Origin: Devosia submarina
Lineage (GTDB): Bacteria > Pseudomonadota > Alphaproteobacteria > Rhizobiales > Devosiaceae
Assembly: GCF_003056345.1 (NCBI RefSeq)
Contig: NZ_PYWB01000007.1
Location: forward strand, 227,892-291,891
Length of the DNA stretch: 64,000 nt
Direction: 5' to 3'
Of this stretch, positions 1 through 8,131 are shown in pieces. Position 1 is the first letter of the stretch. Every line of letters starts with the position of its first letter. The position numbers and the translations under genes were made by a program. The notes below the pieces were generated by a model. That model was not told the origin of the DNA and made no database searches. It was given only the letters and a program-made list of their open reading frames with translations.

Positions 1-1
1 C

Positions 2-784
2 CGCTTCCCCGATGATCCAGAGATCATGCTGCCCATCCTGCGGGCAGCCGATGTGACGCTGTGCGGCGGGTGGTTCTCCGGCACGCTGGTGGACGAGGAC
101 ATTTCGGTCAACAAGGACCGCATCGCGCCAATGATCGAGCTCTTCAAGGCCGTCAACGCGCCTTGCATCGTTTATGGCGAGGTCGGTCGCTCCATCCAGG
201 GCAAGCGTGAGATCCCGCTGGCGCAAAAGCCGAAACTCTCGGATGACGAGATGAAAAGCTATGCCCGCAAGGTCACCGACTTCGGGGAATGGTGCGCCGA
301 GCAGGGCATGCCTCTCTCCTACCACCACCACATGGCGGCCGTTGTCGAAACCGAGGCCGAACTCGACGCCTTCATGCGCAATTCGGGCCCCGGCATTCCG
401 CTGCTGCTTGATGCCGGTCACTTGGCGTTTGCCGGTGGCGACGTGCTGCGCGCCATCGACAATCACCACGCTCGCATCAACCACGTCCACGTCAAGGACA
501 TCCGCCGCTCGGTGGTGGATGGGCTCGATCGCACCAAGCAGAGCTTCCTTGATGCCGTGGCGCTGGGAGCCTTCACTGTCCCCGGCGATGGCTCGCTCGA
601 TTTCGGCCCTATTGTGCAGCGCCTGGCCGATCATGGTTACGAAGGCTGGTTCGTGGTGGAAGCCGAGCAGGACCCAAAAGCCAACCCACCGCTGCGCATG
701 GCGCAGGTCGGCCACAAGGAACTTATGCGCGTGATGACCGCCGCCGGCTACACTGTGGAAACGGAAGGCTTTCCCAAAGGGTGA
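2..784 (+). CDS. iolE: Myo-inosose-2 dehydratase IolE (5' end cut by window)
   Basis: IolE dehydrates 2-keto-myo-inositol to 3D-(3,5/4)-trihydroxycyclohexane-1,2-dione, the second step of cytoplasmic myo-inositol catabolism. The reading frame is open from base 2, giving 260 visible residues against about 300 for the family, so roughly the first 40 residues lie outside the window. The xylose-isomerase-like TIM barrel shows the expected metal and substrate segments in order: YGEVG, LLDAGHLAFAGGD, HVHVKDIR and the late VVEAEQDP strand. It is followed by a small membrane-protein gene and iolB in the same direction, as in a rhizobial iolCDEB-type operon. IolE is the best match; other sugar isomerase or epimerase barrels are less likely given iolB and iolG next door. 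Confidence 0.93.
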   Translation, partial: RFPDDPEIMLPILRAADVTLCGGWFSGTLVDEDISVNKDRIAPMIELFKAVNAPCIVYGEVGRSIQGKREIPLAQKPKLSDDEMKSYARKVTDFGEWCAEQGMPLSYHHHMAAVVETEAELDAFMRNSGPGIPLLLDAGHLAFAGGDVLRAIDNHHARINHVHVKDIRRSVVDGLDRTKQSFLDAVALGAFTVPGDGSLDFGPIVQRLADHGYEGWFVVEAEQDPKANPPLRMAQVGHKELMRVMTAAGYTVETEGFPKG

Positions 785-827
785 GCTTTCCCCTACAAGG
801 CGGGTCAGGTGCACGGAGGATAGCTGA

Positions 828-1082
828 TTGGCCTTGAACAACAACGACGCGAGCTGGTTCCGCCCAATGTGGCGGCGCGTTTCCATTACGGTGTTTCTGG
901 CGATCTGGCTCGCCTGGGAGATCGTCTGGAACCAGGACCAGTTCTGGGCCTTCCTGGTCGGGTTCGCCCTGCTCTACTCGCTCTACAACTTCTTCTATGC
1001 CTTTCCCAAGGAGGAGCCCAAGAATGGCGAACCAACAGAACCTGCGCCTGCGCCCCCAGGCGAAGACGGGCCTCGTCCATAA
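828..1082 (+). CDS. Small membrane protein nested between iolE and iolB
   Basis: This 84-residue protein starts with TTG, preceded by a strong CGGAGGA Shine-Dalgarno at 814-820. Residues about 18-33 and 39-56 are hydrophobic and rich in aromatics, suggesting two short membrane helices, followed by a proline- and acid-rich cytoplasmic tail (PKEEPKNGEPTEP). The last 59 bases overlap the start of iolB in another frame, and the iolB ribosome-binding site lies inside this gene, so the two are probably translationally linked. I do not recognise the family. Its position suggests a role tied to inositol uptake or breakdown, but nothing in the sequence proves that. Confidence 0.7.
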   Translation: MALNNNDASWFRPMWRRVSITVFLAIWLAWEIVWNQDQFWAFLVGFALLYSLYNFFYAFPKEEPKNGEPTEPAPAPPGEDGPRP

Positions 1083-1827
1083 CGTCACCCCGCAATCGGC
1101 CGGCTGGCGCTATGTCGGCTTCGCACTGCACAAGCTCGCTTCGGGGGAAGTGACCAGCGGCGAAGCAGGCGTCAACGAGCTCTGCCTCGTGCTGGTCAGC
1201 GGCAAGGCACGCATCTCTGTCGACGGCGTTGACATGGGCGAAATCGGCGAACGGATGAGCCCCTTCGAAGGGGCGCCCTGGGCGGTTTACGTGCCCATGG
1301 GAAGCGAGTGGGTTGCCGATGCTACCACGGATCTCGAACTCGCCGTCTGCGCGGCACCGGGCGGTGGCGACTACACGGCAAGGATCATCGCGCCCGGCAC
1401 GCATCCGCGCATCACGCGGGGCAAAGGCGCCAATGTGCGCCATGTCTACAACATCATGCCCGAGGATGATGGCGCGGCCAATTCACTGCTCGTGGTGGAA
1501 GTCATCACTCCGCAGGGCAACACGTCGTCCTATCCGCCGCACAAGCATGACCAGGATAATCTGCCGCACGAGAGCGAGCTGGAGGAGACCTATTTCCACC
1601 GTCTGAACCCACCGCAAGGCTTTGCCATGCAGCGCGTTTATACCGATGATCGCAGCCTTGACGAGGCGCTGGTGATCGAAGATGGCGACGTGACGCTGGT
1701 GCCCCGTGGCTACCATCCTGTGGCGACCACCGCCGGCTATGATCTCTACTATCTCAACGTCATGGCCGGCCCCAAGCGCATCTGGAAATTCCACAACGCG
1801 CCAGAGCATGAGTGGTTGTTGACGTAA
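1024..1827 (+). CDS. iolB: 5-deoxy-glucuronate isomerase IolB
   Basis: IolB converts 5-deoxy-D-glucuronate to 5-dehydro-2-deoxy-D-gluconate in the cytoplasmic myo-inositol pathway. The 267-residue product has the usual family length and bicupin layout, including the conserved metal-site region SYPPHKHD and the nearby ESELEETYFHR. An ATG at 997 would add nine residues, but the ATG at 1024 has AAGGAGG at 1008-1014 with nine-base spacing and begins at the normal family start (MANQQNLRLRP), so 1024 is preferred. It overlaps the preceding small membrane gene by 59 bases. The stop is followed by a large inverted repeat, after which iolG converges. Confidence 0.95.
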   Translation: MANQQNLRLRPQAKTGLVHNVTPQSAGWRYVGFALHKLASGEVTSGEAGVNELCLVLVSGKARISVDGVDMGEIGERMSPFEGAPWAVYVPMGSEWVADATTDLELAVCAAPGGGDYTARIIAPGTHPRITRGKGANVRHVYNIMPEDDGAANSLLVVEVITPQGNTSSYPPHKHDQDNLPHESELEETYFHRLNPPQGFAMQRVYTDDRSLDEALVIEDGDVTLVPRGYHPVATTAGYDLYYLNVMAGPKRIWKFHNAPEHEWLLT

Positions 1828-1863
1828 GCCGGAGCGCCCTGCTCTGTCCTCAAGCTGCCCCAC

Positions 1864-2000
1864 CCTCGATGTCATCCCGGCCTTGAGCCGGGATCCATCT
1901 CGAGATCGTGTCACAGCCGCAAGGTGGCGGTATCTACACAAATCTCAGACGTTTCGACACCTCAGGATGGACCCCGGCTCAAGGCCGGGTGACACCGAGG
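1864..2000. repeat. REP pair in inverted orientation (BIME/REPIN-like)
   Basis: Two arms of about 34 bases (1864-1898 and 1967-2000) are inverted copies with only a few mismatches. Each arm is itself a hairpin: CCCGGC-cttga-GCCGGG on the left and its counterpart on the right. The 68-base centre is not repeated. The element fills the gap between the convergent iolB and iolG genes, where it could also help end transcription from both sides. Similar GTCATCC...GGCTTGA...GGTGAC half-elements recur at 56.6-57.0 kb in this window. Confidence 0.85.
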
Positions 2001-2031
2001 GTGCGGCTAGCTCCGAGCAAGCCGGCGCAGC

Positions 2032-3069
2032 CTACCGCCCCTTGAACACACCCGCATCCGCAAGCCCGCCGGTGATCTCGCTCACCTTCACGGCCCGCCC
2101 CTCCTGCACCGACTTCACTGCCGCATCGGCTAGCGCCAGTGCAATCAATCCGTCCAAACCACTTGGCCTAGCGGGCGACTTGCTCTCTACCGCGTCGATG
2201 AACGTCGTGATCTCGCGGGCATAGGCTTCAGTGTAGCGCGTCATGAAGAAGTCGTGCAGCGGCGGGCGGGTATAGCCCGAAGCATTGGCGACCTCGATCG
2301 ACACCGGCCGCTGGTTTTCGGCCGATACAGCGCCCTTGGAACCGTGCACCTCGATGCGCTGGTCATAGCCATAGGTGGCGCGGCGCGAATTGGAGATCGT
2401 GGCGTGCTTGCCCGACGCCGTCGAGAGCATGACAGACACCGAGTCGTAGTCACCCGCCTCCCCGATTGCTGGATCCACCAGCACGGAGGCCTGTGCGCTC
2501 ACGCTGTCGATTTCTTCGCCCAGCATGAAGCGCGCCATGTCGAAATCATGGATGGTCATGTCGCGGAAAATGCCGCCCGAGCGCTTGATGTAGTCCACTG
2601 GCGGGGCACCGGGGTCGCGCGAAATGATGGTGACCATCTCCACATCGCCGATCTGGCCTTCGTCGATCGCCTTGCGCATGGCCATGAAATGCGGATCAAA
2701 GCGCCGGTTGAAACCAACCATCAGTGTGGCGCTTTCGGCATCCACCACCTTGAGGCAGGCCTTCACCCGCTCCACATCGAGGTCGATCGGCTTCTCGCAA
2801 AAAATCGCCTTGCCGGCGCGCGAGAACTGCTCGATCAGATCAGCATGAGTATCGGTCGGCGTGCAGATCACGACCGCGTCGATGTCGGCGGATTGGAGAA
2901 TATTGTCCACGGTCCGGATTTCGCAGCCATATTGCCCGGCGAGGTCGCTCGCAGCTTTCTCGAAAGCATCCGCCACGGCAATAAGCCGAGCCTTTGGATT
3001 GGAGGTAATAGCCTTGGCGTGCACCTTGCCGATGCGGCCAGCGCCGAGCAGGCCGAAACGAACCGTCAT
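2032..3069 (-). CDS. iolG: myo-Inositol 2-dehydrogenase IolG
   Basis: IolG oxidises myo-inositol to 2-keto-myo-inositol with NAD+, the entry step of the pathway whose later enzymes IolE and IolB are encoded next door. The 345-residue protein belongs to the Gfo/Idh/MocA family: a Rossmann domain with GAGRIG at residues 9-14, CEKPIDLD with the catalytic lysine at 93, then the C-terminal sheet domain with Asp170 and His174, matching the Lys-Asp-His set known for inositol dehydrogenases. It converges on iolB. A sigma70-like promoter and a GGAA-N6-TTCC palindrome lie just upstream, so it probably forms its own transcript under IolR control. Confidence 0.93.
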   Translation of the reverse strand: MTVRFGLLGAGRIGKVHAKAITSNPKARLIAVADAFEKAASDLAGQYGCEIRTVDNILQSADIDAVVICTPTDTHADLIEQFSRAGKAIFCEKPIDLDVERVKACLKVVDAESATLMVGFNRRFDPHFMAMRKAIDEGQIGDVEMVTIISRDPGAPPVDYIKRSGGIFRDMTIHDFDMARFMLGEEIDSVSAQASVLVDPAIGEAGDYDSVSVMLSTASGKHATISNSRRATYGYDQRIEVHGSKGAVSAENQRPVSIEVANASGYTRPPLHDFFMTRYTEAYAREITTFIDAVESKSPARPSGLDGLIALALADAAVKSVQEGRAVKVSEITGGLADAGVFKGR

Positions 3070-3095
3070 TTGAGATCTCCGGATTGGATCCGGTG

Positions 3096-3124
3096 ATGCA
3101 ACATATCAACCAGCCGAATGTCAA
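3096..3124 (-). promoter_or_regulatory. Predicted iolG sigma70-type promoter
   Basis: On the minus strand a perfect -35 TTGACA (3119-3124) is followed after 17 bases by TTGCAT (3096-3101), 27 bases upstream of the iolG ATG. The -35 is consensus; the -10 is weak. Confidence 0.5.
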
Positions 3125-3127
3125 TGT

Positions 3128-3141
3128 GGAACGTTCATTCC
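3128..3141. promoter_or_regulatory. Candidate IolR operator upstream of iolG
   Basis: GGAA at 3128-3131 and TTCC at 3138-3141 are separated by exactly six bases. GGAA-N6-TTCC is the motif reported for the RpiR-type repressor IolR of Sinorhizobium meliloti. It sits three bases upstream of the predicted iolG -35 box. The iolR gene itself is not in this window. Confidence 0.6.
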
Positions 3142-3173
3142 AACACAGCTGAAGCAAGGCATTCTTGGAGCTA

Positions 3174-3629
3174 TCAGGTTTCCCGCGCGCGTTCCAGGAT
3201 GCGCTTGCATTCGAGCAGCTCCCGCAGGACGTCGGACAGCTTGTCCCGCGATTCCCGATCCAGCGCCGGACTGGCCAGCATCACGGCTTCTTCGATCTCC
3301 GCCTCATCGCCAACAGCCTCGGCTTCCTCGATCATGGGCAGGATGTCTTCAAGCGGCTTGCCTTCGCCGACGGCGATCACATAGCGGCTGCCCTGATCCT
3401 TGAGGATGCGCTGGACACCTTTGATGGTAAAGCCTTGATCATAAAGCAGGTGACGGATGCCGCGCAGCAGCATCACATCCTCGGGGCGGTAATAGCGACG
3501 CCCTCCACCGCGCTTGAGCGGCTTTATGGTGTTGAATCGCGTCTCCCAAAAGCGAAGCACGTGCTGGGGAAGGTCCAGCTCTTCGGCAGCTTCTGAAATC
3601 GTCCGGAATGCGTCTGGCGACTTGTCCAC
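3174..3629 (-). CDS. MerR-family transcriptional regulator downstream of ihfA
   Basis: This 151-residue protein opens with a MerR winged helix-turn-helix (residues about 8-75) containing the typical [13 protein letters not shown] and [12 protein letters not shown] segments. The helical C-terminal part is acidic and lacks the cysteine pattern of metal-sensing MerR proteins. It begins 25 bases after the ihfA stop, the usual alphaproteobacterial order fabH-ihfA-merR, so co-transcription is likely. The ligand and target genes are unknown. Confidence 0.88.
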   Translation of the reverse strand: MDKSPDAFRTISEAAEELDLPQHVLRFWETRFNTIKPLKRGGGRRYYRPEDVMLLRGIRHLLYDQGFTIKGVQRILKDQGSRYVIAVGEGKPLEDILPMIEEAEAVGDEAEIEEAVMLASPALDRESRDKLSDVLRELLECKRILERARET

Positions 3630-3654
3630 GGAGGCTGAGACTCGCTGGGATTGC

Positions 3655-3966
3655 TTATTTTCCAGCGTTGACCATAGATTTGTTGATCTTGGACTTCAAC
3701 ACATTGGAAGGTTTGAACACAAGAACCTGCCGCGGCAGGATCGGCACCTCTTCGCCCGTCTTGGGATTGCGCCCGATCCGCTCATTCTTGGAGCGGACCT
3801 GGAAGGACCCGAAGGAGGAAAGCTTCACATTGGCCCCCTCGATCAGCGCATCGGCGATGAGCTCCAGGACCCGCTCGACCAGTTCGGCCGATTCCGTGCG
3901 GGAGAGCCCAACCGTCCCATAAACTGCTTCGGCAAGGTCTGCTCGCGTTACGGTCTTTTGCGCCAT
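3655..3966 (-). CDS. ihfA: Integration host factor alpha subunit
   Basis: IHF-alpha pairs with IHF-beta to bend DNA sharply in replication, recombination and transcription. The frame is open further upstream, but the ATG at 3966 gives [15 protein letters not shown], the normal family start, preceded by a GGGGGTG ribosome-binding site. The 103-residue length is right for IhfA. The DNA-binding arm [10 protein letters not shown] and the FKPS end of the beta-sheet body are present. It lies between fabH and the MerR gene. A 242-base gap separates it from fabH and holds its own promoter candidate. Confidence 0.94.
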   Translation of the reverse strand: MAQKTVTRADLAEAVYGTVGLSRTESAELVERVLELIADALIEGANVKLSSFGSFQVRSKNERIGRNPKTGEEVPILPRQVLVFKPSNVLKSKINKSMVNAGK

Positions 3967-4164
3967 TCGCACCCCCAAATTGCCTGAAGAATACCCTTCC
4001 GAACCGGCCTGCCCGCAACGCAAACCCGATCGGAACTGCTCTGGCCTTGTCCTTTGGAAAGGATAGGCCGCGCGTGGGAATTCTTCCCGTCGAGAGGCGC
4101 CCAAAACCGCGTCCAGCGGGATTGTGCCGCAAGGGGCTGGCGCCAGGTCCTCCACCCGAAACAG

Positions 4165-4194
4165 ACACTAACGCCTTGATCCCACTAAGGTCAA
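4165..4194 (-). promoter_or_regulatory. Possible ihfA promoter
   Basis: Minus strand TTGACC (4189-4194), 18-base spacer, TAGTGT (4165-4170). It lies in the otherwise featureless gap between the fabH stop and the ihfA start, giving a leader of roughly 190 bases. The -10 is weak. Confidence 0.33.
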
Positions 4195-4208
4195 TGCGTC
4201 GGAGTGGC

Positions 4209-5186
4209 TTACCAGCGAATGAGCGAAGCGCCCCAGGTGAAGCCGCCGCCCATGGCCTCGAGCATCACCAGATCGCCGGACTTGATCCGTCCATCCGCAA
4301 CCGCAACGCTGAGGGCCAGGGGAACGGAGGCCGCTGACGTATTGGCGTGAATGTCGACGGTCATCACCACTTTTTCAGAAGGCAGCCCGAGCTTGTTGCC
4401 GGCGCCTTCGATGATGCGCTTGTTGGCCTGGTGCGGCACGAACCAGTCGAGGTCCGCAACGGTGTAGCCAGCCTTGTCGAGCGTCGAATAAACCACATCG
4501 GTGATCTTGCCCACGGCATGGCGGAACACTTCGGGGCCCTGCATATGCACATGGCCGGCCGTGCCCGTGGTGGACGGTCCGCCATCAACATAGAGCTTGT
4601 CCCAATGATGCCCGTCCGAGCGCAAGGCCGATGCCAGAACGCCCTGCTCCGGCGCGTCGTCCGCCAGTTCGGCCTTCTCGATCACCATGGCGCCGGCGCC
4701 ATCGCCAAACAGCACGCAGGTGGTGCGGTCGGTCCAGTCGATGATGCGCGAGAACGTTTCGGCGCCGATCACCAGAGCGCGCGTCGCGAGGCCGTTCTTG
4801 ATGTAGCTGTCAGCCGTCGCCAGCGCATAAACAAAGCCCGAACACACTGCCTGGATGTCGAACGCCATGCCGTGGTGAATGCCCAGCTTCATCTGCACGA
4901 TGGAGGCGGTCGAGGGGAAGGTGTAATCCGGTGTGGTCGTGGCCACGATGATAAGGTCGATATCGTCAGCCGATACGCCGGAGGCTTCGAGCGCCTTCTT
5001 GGCCGCTTCCAGCCCCAGATCGGAGGTGTATTGACCTTCGGCCGCGATATGGCGCTCCTTGATGCCAACGCGCTGTTGGATCCACTCATCGGAGGTATCG
5101 ACCATGGCGGCCAGTTCCGCGTTGGTCAGTACCTTTTCAGGCAGGTAACCACCGACGCCGCGAATGATTGAACGCGTTTTTGTCAC
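4209..5186 (-). CDS. fabH: Beta-ketoacyl-ACP synthase III
   Basis: FabH condenses acetyl-CoA (or another acyl-CoA primer) with malonyl-ACP to start type II fatty acid synthesis. The 325-residue thiolase-fold protein has the catalytic triad in its usual places: Cys115 (AVCSGF), His252 (VPHQAN) and Asn282 (HANTS). It starts with GTG, and GTGA forms a 4-base overlap with the plsX stop, indicating translational coupling. The plsX-fabH-ihfA-merR order is standard in alphaproteobacteria. Confidence 0.96.
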   Translation of the reverse strand: MTKTRSIIRGVGGYLPEKVLTNAELAAMVDTSDEWIQQRVGIKERHIAAEGQYTSDLGLEAAKKALEASGVSADDIDLIIVATTTPDYTFPSTASIVQMKLGIHHGMAFDIQAVCSGFVYALATADSYIKNGLATRALVIGAETFSRIIDWTDRTTCVLFGDGAGAMVIEKAELADDAPEQGVLASALRSDGHHWDKLYVDGGPSTTGTAGHVHMQGPEVFRHAVGKITDVVYSTLDKAGYTVADLDWFVPHQANKRIIEGAGNKLGLPSEKVVMTVDIHANTSAASVPLALSVAVADGRIKSGDLVMLEAMGGGFTWGASLIRW

Positions 5187-6253
5187 GCCGGTTTTGCCTC
5201 AGTTTCTGATTCTGGATTGGGTGCTACAGGCTTGACGGGAAAGCGCTTCATCGTGTCGCCGATCTTGTCCATCAGCTGAGAGTGGGCCATTTCATAGGAC
5301 AGGTTCAAGGCGCTTTTAAAGCCGATCTCATCGGTGCCGCCGTGGGACTTGATGACGATGCCGTTCAGCCCCATGAACACGCCGCCATTGACGGTGCGCG
5401 GGTCCATGCGCTTCTGCAGGGTCTTGAGCGCCGACATGGCAAACAGCGCCCCGATGCGGCTCATCAGATTGGCTTTAAGTGCGTTGGACAGATACTTGCC
5501 AACCTGCCGGGCCGTTCCCTCGGCGGTCTTGAGCGCGATATTGCCCACAAAGCCTTCCGTCACCACGACATCCACAGTGCCCTTGCCGATGTCGTCTCCT
5601 TCAACGAACCCGTGGTACACAAAGCCCGCGCCGCTGGCATCAGCCAGGATCCGCCCGGCTTCCTTGATCGATTCGAGACCTTTGACTTCCTCGGTACCGA
5701 CGTTCAGCAAGCCAACGGTGGGCGCCTCATGGCCAAACAGGCATCGCGCCAAGGCTGAGCCCAGAATAGCGTAATCAACCAACTGCTGGGCGTCGGCGCC
5801 GATGGTGGCACCCATGTCGAGCACAATGATGTCGCTGCGCAAGGTCGGCCAGATCGCGGCGATGCCGGGCCGCGCAATGCCGTCCATGGGACGCAAGCAA
5901 AAGGTGGACATAGCCATCAGGGCCCCCGTATTGCCGCCTGACACGGCTACATCGGCTTCGCCATCCTTGACCGATTGGACGGCCATCCACATGGAAGAAG
6001 TGCCCCGTCCCTTGCGCAGGGCCTGGCTTGGCTTTTCGTCCATCGCGATTACGGTTTCACAATGCCGGATTACCGAAACGGGCTTGAGCGCAGGAAATTC
6101 GTTGAGCAAGGGCGCAATCTGCTCCTCGCGCCCGTGAAAGATGAAGCGTGCGTTGGCATGGTCTTGCAGGGCAAGATGGGCGCCATGGATCACCGCCCTT
6201 GGGGCGTTGTCCCCGCCCATGGCATCCACTGATATTGTGATCGTGTCGGTCAT
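5183..6253 (-). CDS. plsX: Phosphate acyltransferase PlsX
   Basis: PlsX makes acyl-phosphate from acyl-ACP, feeding PlsY in phospholipid synthesis. The chosen ATG at 6253 gives [18 protein letters not shown], the conserved family N-terminus, and a 356-residue product of normal length; an upstream in-frame start would add 25 unconserved residues. Signature stretches include [20 protein letters not shown] and HGGTDEIGF. It overlaps fabH by 4 bases. A promoter-like TTGCAC-16-TATGTT lies at 6291-6318 between the YceD gene and plsX, so a second start of transcription here is possible. Confidence 0.95.
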   Translation of the reverse strand: MTDTITISVDAMGGDNAPRAVIHGAHLALQDHANARFIFHGREEQIAPLLNEFPALKPVSVIRHCETVIAMDEKPSQALRKGRGTSSMWMAVQSVKDGEADVAVSGGNTGALMAMSTFCLRPMDGIARPGIAAIWPTLRSDIIVLDMGATIGADAQQLVDYAILGSALARCLFGHEAPTVGLLNVGTEEVKGLESIKEAGRILADASGAGFVYHGFVEGDDIGKGTVDVVVTEGFVGNIALKTAEGTARQVGKYLSNALKANLMSRIGALFAMSALKTLQKRMDPRTVNGGVFMGLNGIVIKSHGGTDEIGFKSALNLSYEMAHSQLMDKIGDTMKRFPVKPVAPNPESETEAKPA

Positions 6254-6397
6254 TTCAGCTCGTTTTATGCCTTGGGGAAAGGCAAGCGCAAACATATTCC
6301 ACACCCGAGCCTGTGCAAGCCCGGCCAAGGCGATGCGATGCGCCTATGTAGCATTGATGCGCCGAAATGACACCGCTCCTGGTGGATAATATGGCGA

Positions 6398-6943
6398 TCA
6401 CGCCTCTGGATCTTTTTCTTTTTTGAGCTTTGCCAACGCAGCAAACGGGCTAGGCTCTTCATCCTTGAGATTGACACCCAGGCTCTCGACGCTCTCTCCC
6501 CCGAGACGAGGATAGGGATCGATGGCCAGCGCAAGCGTTTCAATCAGCAGGGCACTGAGATCAACCTCGGGCCCGTCGATGTGATCGGGGAAGTCGTCGT
6601 CCTCGAGGTCAACAAAAATCTCAGAGCCAGGCGTGGGTTTGCGATCGGTTGGCTCGGGCAGGAACACCCGGTCGACGGGCTCATCGATATCCTGCGCGAC
6701 GGGCTCGAAACTGACGACCGAAGGCTGGACGATACGCGCCTCAAGCCTACCCTGCGCCCGCAGCCCGCCCCGCAGTGGGGCGACCACGAGATTGGCTTCA
6801 AACCGCTCCACGGCGCTGATCTTGAGCAATTGGGCAAGTTCGGCGCGGGTCGGCTCGTCGAGCGAGACTTTCAGATCGCGTCCAGAGGCCGGAAGGCGAT
6901 CGATGCGGACAATGGCATCAAACAGCGGGGCGTTCTCAGCTTT
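6398..6943 (-). CDS. YceD/DUF177 family protein
   Basis: DUF177 (YceD) proteins are linked to 23S rRNA accumulation and often sit beside plsX or rpmF. A GTG at 6943 gives a 181-residue product (MKAENAPLFDAIVRIDRLP) with TGAGG upstream and an 8-base overlap with the stop of the preceding chaperone gene; this fits better than the farther start at 6976. The protein is acidic in its middle (FVDLEDDDFPDHIDGPEVDLS) and ends in a lysine-rich tail. The conserved ALLIETLALAIDPYPR stretch matches the family. Its molecular role in alphaproteobacteria is not established. Confidence 0.85.
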   Translation of the reverse strand, partial: KAENAPLFDAIVRIDRLPASGRDLKVSLDEPTRAELAQLLKISAVERFEANLVVAPLRGGLRAQGRLEARIVQPSVVSFEPVAQDIDEPVDRVFLPEPTDRKPTPGSEIFVDLEDDDFPDHIDGPEVDLSALLIETLALAIDPYPRLGGESVESLGVNLKDEEPSPFAALAKLKKEKDPEA

Positions 6944-7469
6944 CACTTGGGGCCTCAAAAGCAATGCGGCCAGCAACGATGTCGCTAGCGGACTCTGTCA
7001 AAAGCGCACGATCCTGAAGCATCAGATATTGAGCAAGGGATTTCACGTGCTCGCCTGTGGCGCCATCAAAGATATTGCGCGACAGAACGGCCTGGAGCCC
7101 TTCGAGGTCGTCGCGATCCATGGGCTCGTTCAGCGCCGCCAGGAGCCCAAAGAAGATATTGCCCATTTTCTGGATGCGCTTGGGTACGCCCAGATCGCCA
7201 ACGCCCATTTCGCGCAAGGAACGATCCATGTCACGAAAAAACAGGTCGAACACGGCCTGGCTGAAATCCTTGCGCCGACCGGTTTCGCTCCTCAGCCGGC
7301 GGAACAGGAGCGCCATATGGAGGCTGATCATGTCGAAACGGCCGGTGACCGTATCGGGAACCGACCATTCCGCGTAGAAAACAGGTTGCCGGGATTGCGC
7401 CACAATGGCGCTATAGACGGCCAAAACCGGTTCGGTTGCTGTGTTCTTGCGGAACAGGTTGAAGATCAT
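6936..7469 (-). CDS. Ubiquinol-cytochrome c chaperone (CBP3/UQCC1-type)
   Basis: This 177-residue protein belongs to the ubiquinol-cytochrome c chaperone family, whose mitochondrial members Cbp3/UQCC1 help assemble cytochrome b of complex III. Family hallmarks are YAEWSVPDTVTGRFDMISLH and the LFDLFFRDMDRSLREMGVGD-like segment. The ATG at 7469 gives MIFNLFRKNTATEP, the usual start; a longer frame upstream looks spurious. It is the first gene of the YceD-plsX-fabH-ihfA-merR run and shares an 8-base overlap with the YceD gene. A good promoter lies about 135 bases upstream. Confidence 0.88.
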   Translation of the reverse strand: MIFNLFRKNTATEPVLAVYSAIVAQSRQPVFYAEWSVPDTVTGRFDMISLHMALLFRRLRSETGRRKDFSQAVFDLFFRDMDRSLREMGVGDLGVPKRIQKMGNIFFGLLAALNEPMDRDDLEGLQAVLSRNIFDGATGEHVKSLAQYLMLQDRALLTESASDIVAGRIAFEAPSES

Positions 7470-7602
7470 GAAGTTGTGCTCAGCTTCGTGTTGGCCTCTT
7501 AGGCGGGCAAAACAGCTTGCTGAACTATTGCCAGCTTGCCAGACGGATATGTTGGCAGGTACACATTCCGCGCCCAACAAGGGCCGCCTCTTTGTTGTCG
7601 TG

Positions 7603-7632
7603 CCTATAGTCGTAAGCCATCGGGAAAGTCAA
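7603..7632 (-). promoter_or_regulatory. Predicted promoter of the chaperone-yceD-plsX-fabH run
   Basis: Minus strand TTGACT (7627-7632), 18-base spacer, TATAGG (7603-7608). This is one of the best sigma70-like matches in the window. Its -35 ends only five bases before the divergent bamE ATG, so it overlaps the bamE ribosome-binding region. Confidence 0.55.
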
Positions 7633-7636
7633 ATTC

Positions 7637-8086
7637 ATGCTCCTGCGTCACGTATCCGGTTCAGTCGCGCCGCTCGCGGCTGCCGCATTGCTGGCCCTGG
7701 TTGTGGCGGGCTGCTCCAGCAGCACATCGCTGATCAAGGCACGCACCCAAGGCTATGAAATTTCCGACAGCGCCATGGCGCAAATACGGCCGGGCCAGAG
7801 CGAGCAATTGGTGACGCTGGTGCTGGGCTCGCCGCAGACCACCAACACGTTCGGTGACCAGACTGCCTGGTACTACGTGGAAACCAAGGTCCGCCAGACC
7901 TCGTTCGGCATGACCATGGTCGATTCGCGCACCGTGCTTGCCGTGTATTTCGACAAGAACCGCAAAGTCGTCGACAAAGCCGTTTATGGCCTGCAGGACG
8001 GCAAGACGATCACCATCGAGACCCGCCGCACGCCATCCTTCGGCGAAGACCGCACCTTTGTGGATCAGATCCTGCAGTCGTTCTAA
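7637..8086 (+). CDS. bamE: Outer membrane assembly lipoprotein BamE (SmpA/OmlA)
   Basis: BamE is a small lipoprotein of the BAM complex that inserts beta-barrel proteins into the outer membrane. The 149-residue product has a lipoprotein signal peptide ending in the lipobox LVVAGC with the lipidated Cys26, then the SmpA/OmlA fold with IRPGQSEQLVTLVLGSPQ and WYYVETKVRQTSF. It diverges from the bc1 chaperone gene, an arrangement common in Rhizobiales. A strong intrinsic terminator follows directly, so bamE is probably transcribed alone. Confidence 0.93.
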   Translation: MLLRHVSGSVAPLAAAALLALVVAGCSSSTSLIKARTQGYEISDSAMAQIRPGQSEQLVTLVLGSPQTTNTFGDQTAWYYVETKVRQTSFGMTMVDSRTVLAVYFDKNRKVVDKAVYGLQDGKTITIETRRTPSFGEDRTFVDQILQSF

Positions 8087-8097
8087 CCAACCAACAC

Positions 8098-8123
8098 AAA
8101 AGCCCCGCATCGACGGGGCTTTT
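8098..8123 (+). terminator. Intrinsic terminator after bamE
   Basis: A perfect 10-bp stem AAAAGCCCCG/CGGGGCTTTT with a 6-base loop is followed by TTT-C-TTTT on the plus strand. Because of its A and T flanks it can act in both directions, serving bamE and the convergent nusB. Confidence 0.88.
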
Positions 8124-8131
8124 CTTTTGGC

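Noticed and set aside
2254..3096. A 280-codon plus-strand frame opposite iolG
   Set aside because: It is the antisense of a clear Gfo/Idh/MocA dehydrogenase; its composition is that of a mirrored high-GC frame and it has no motifs.
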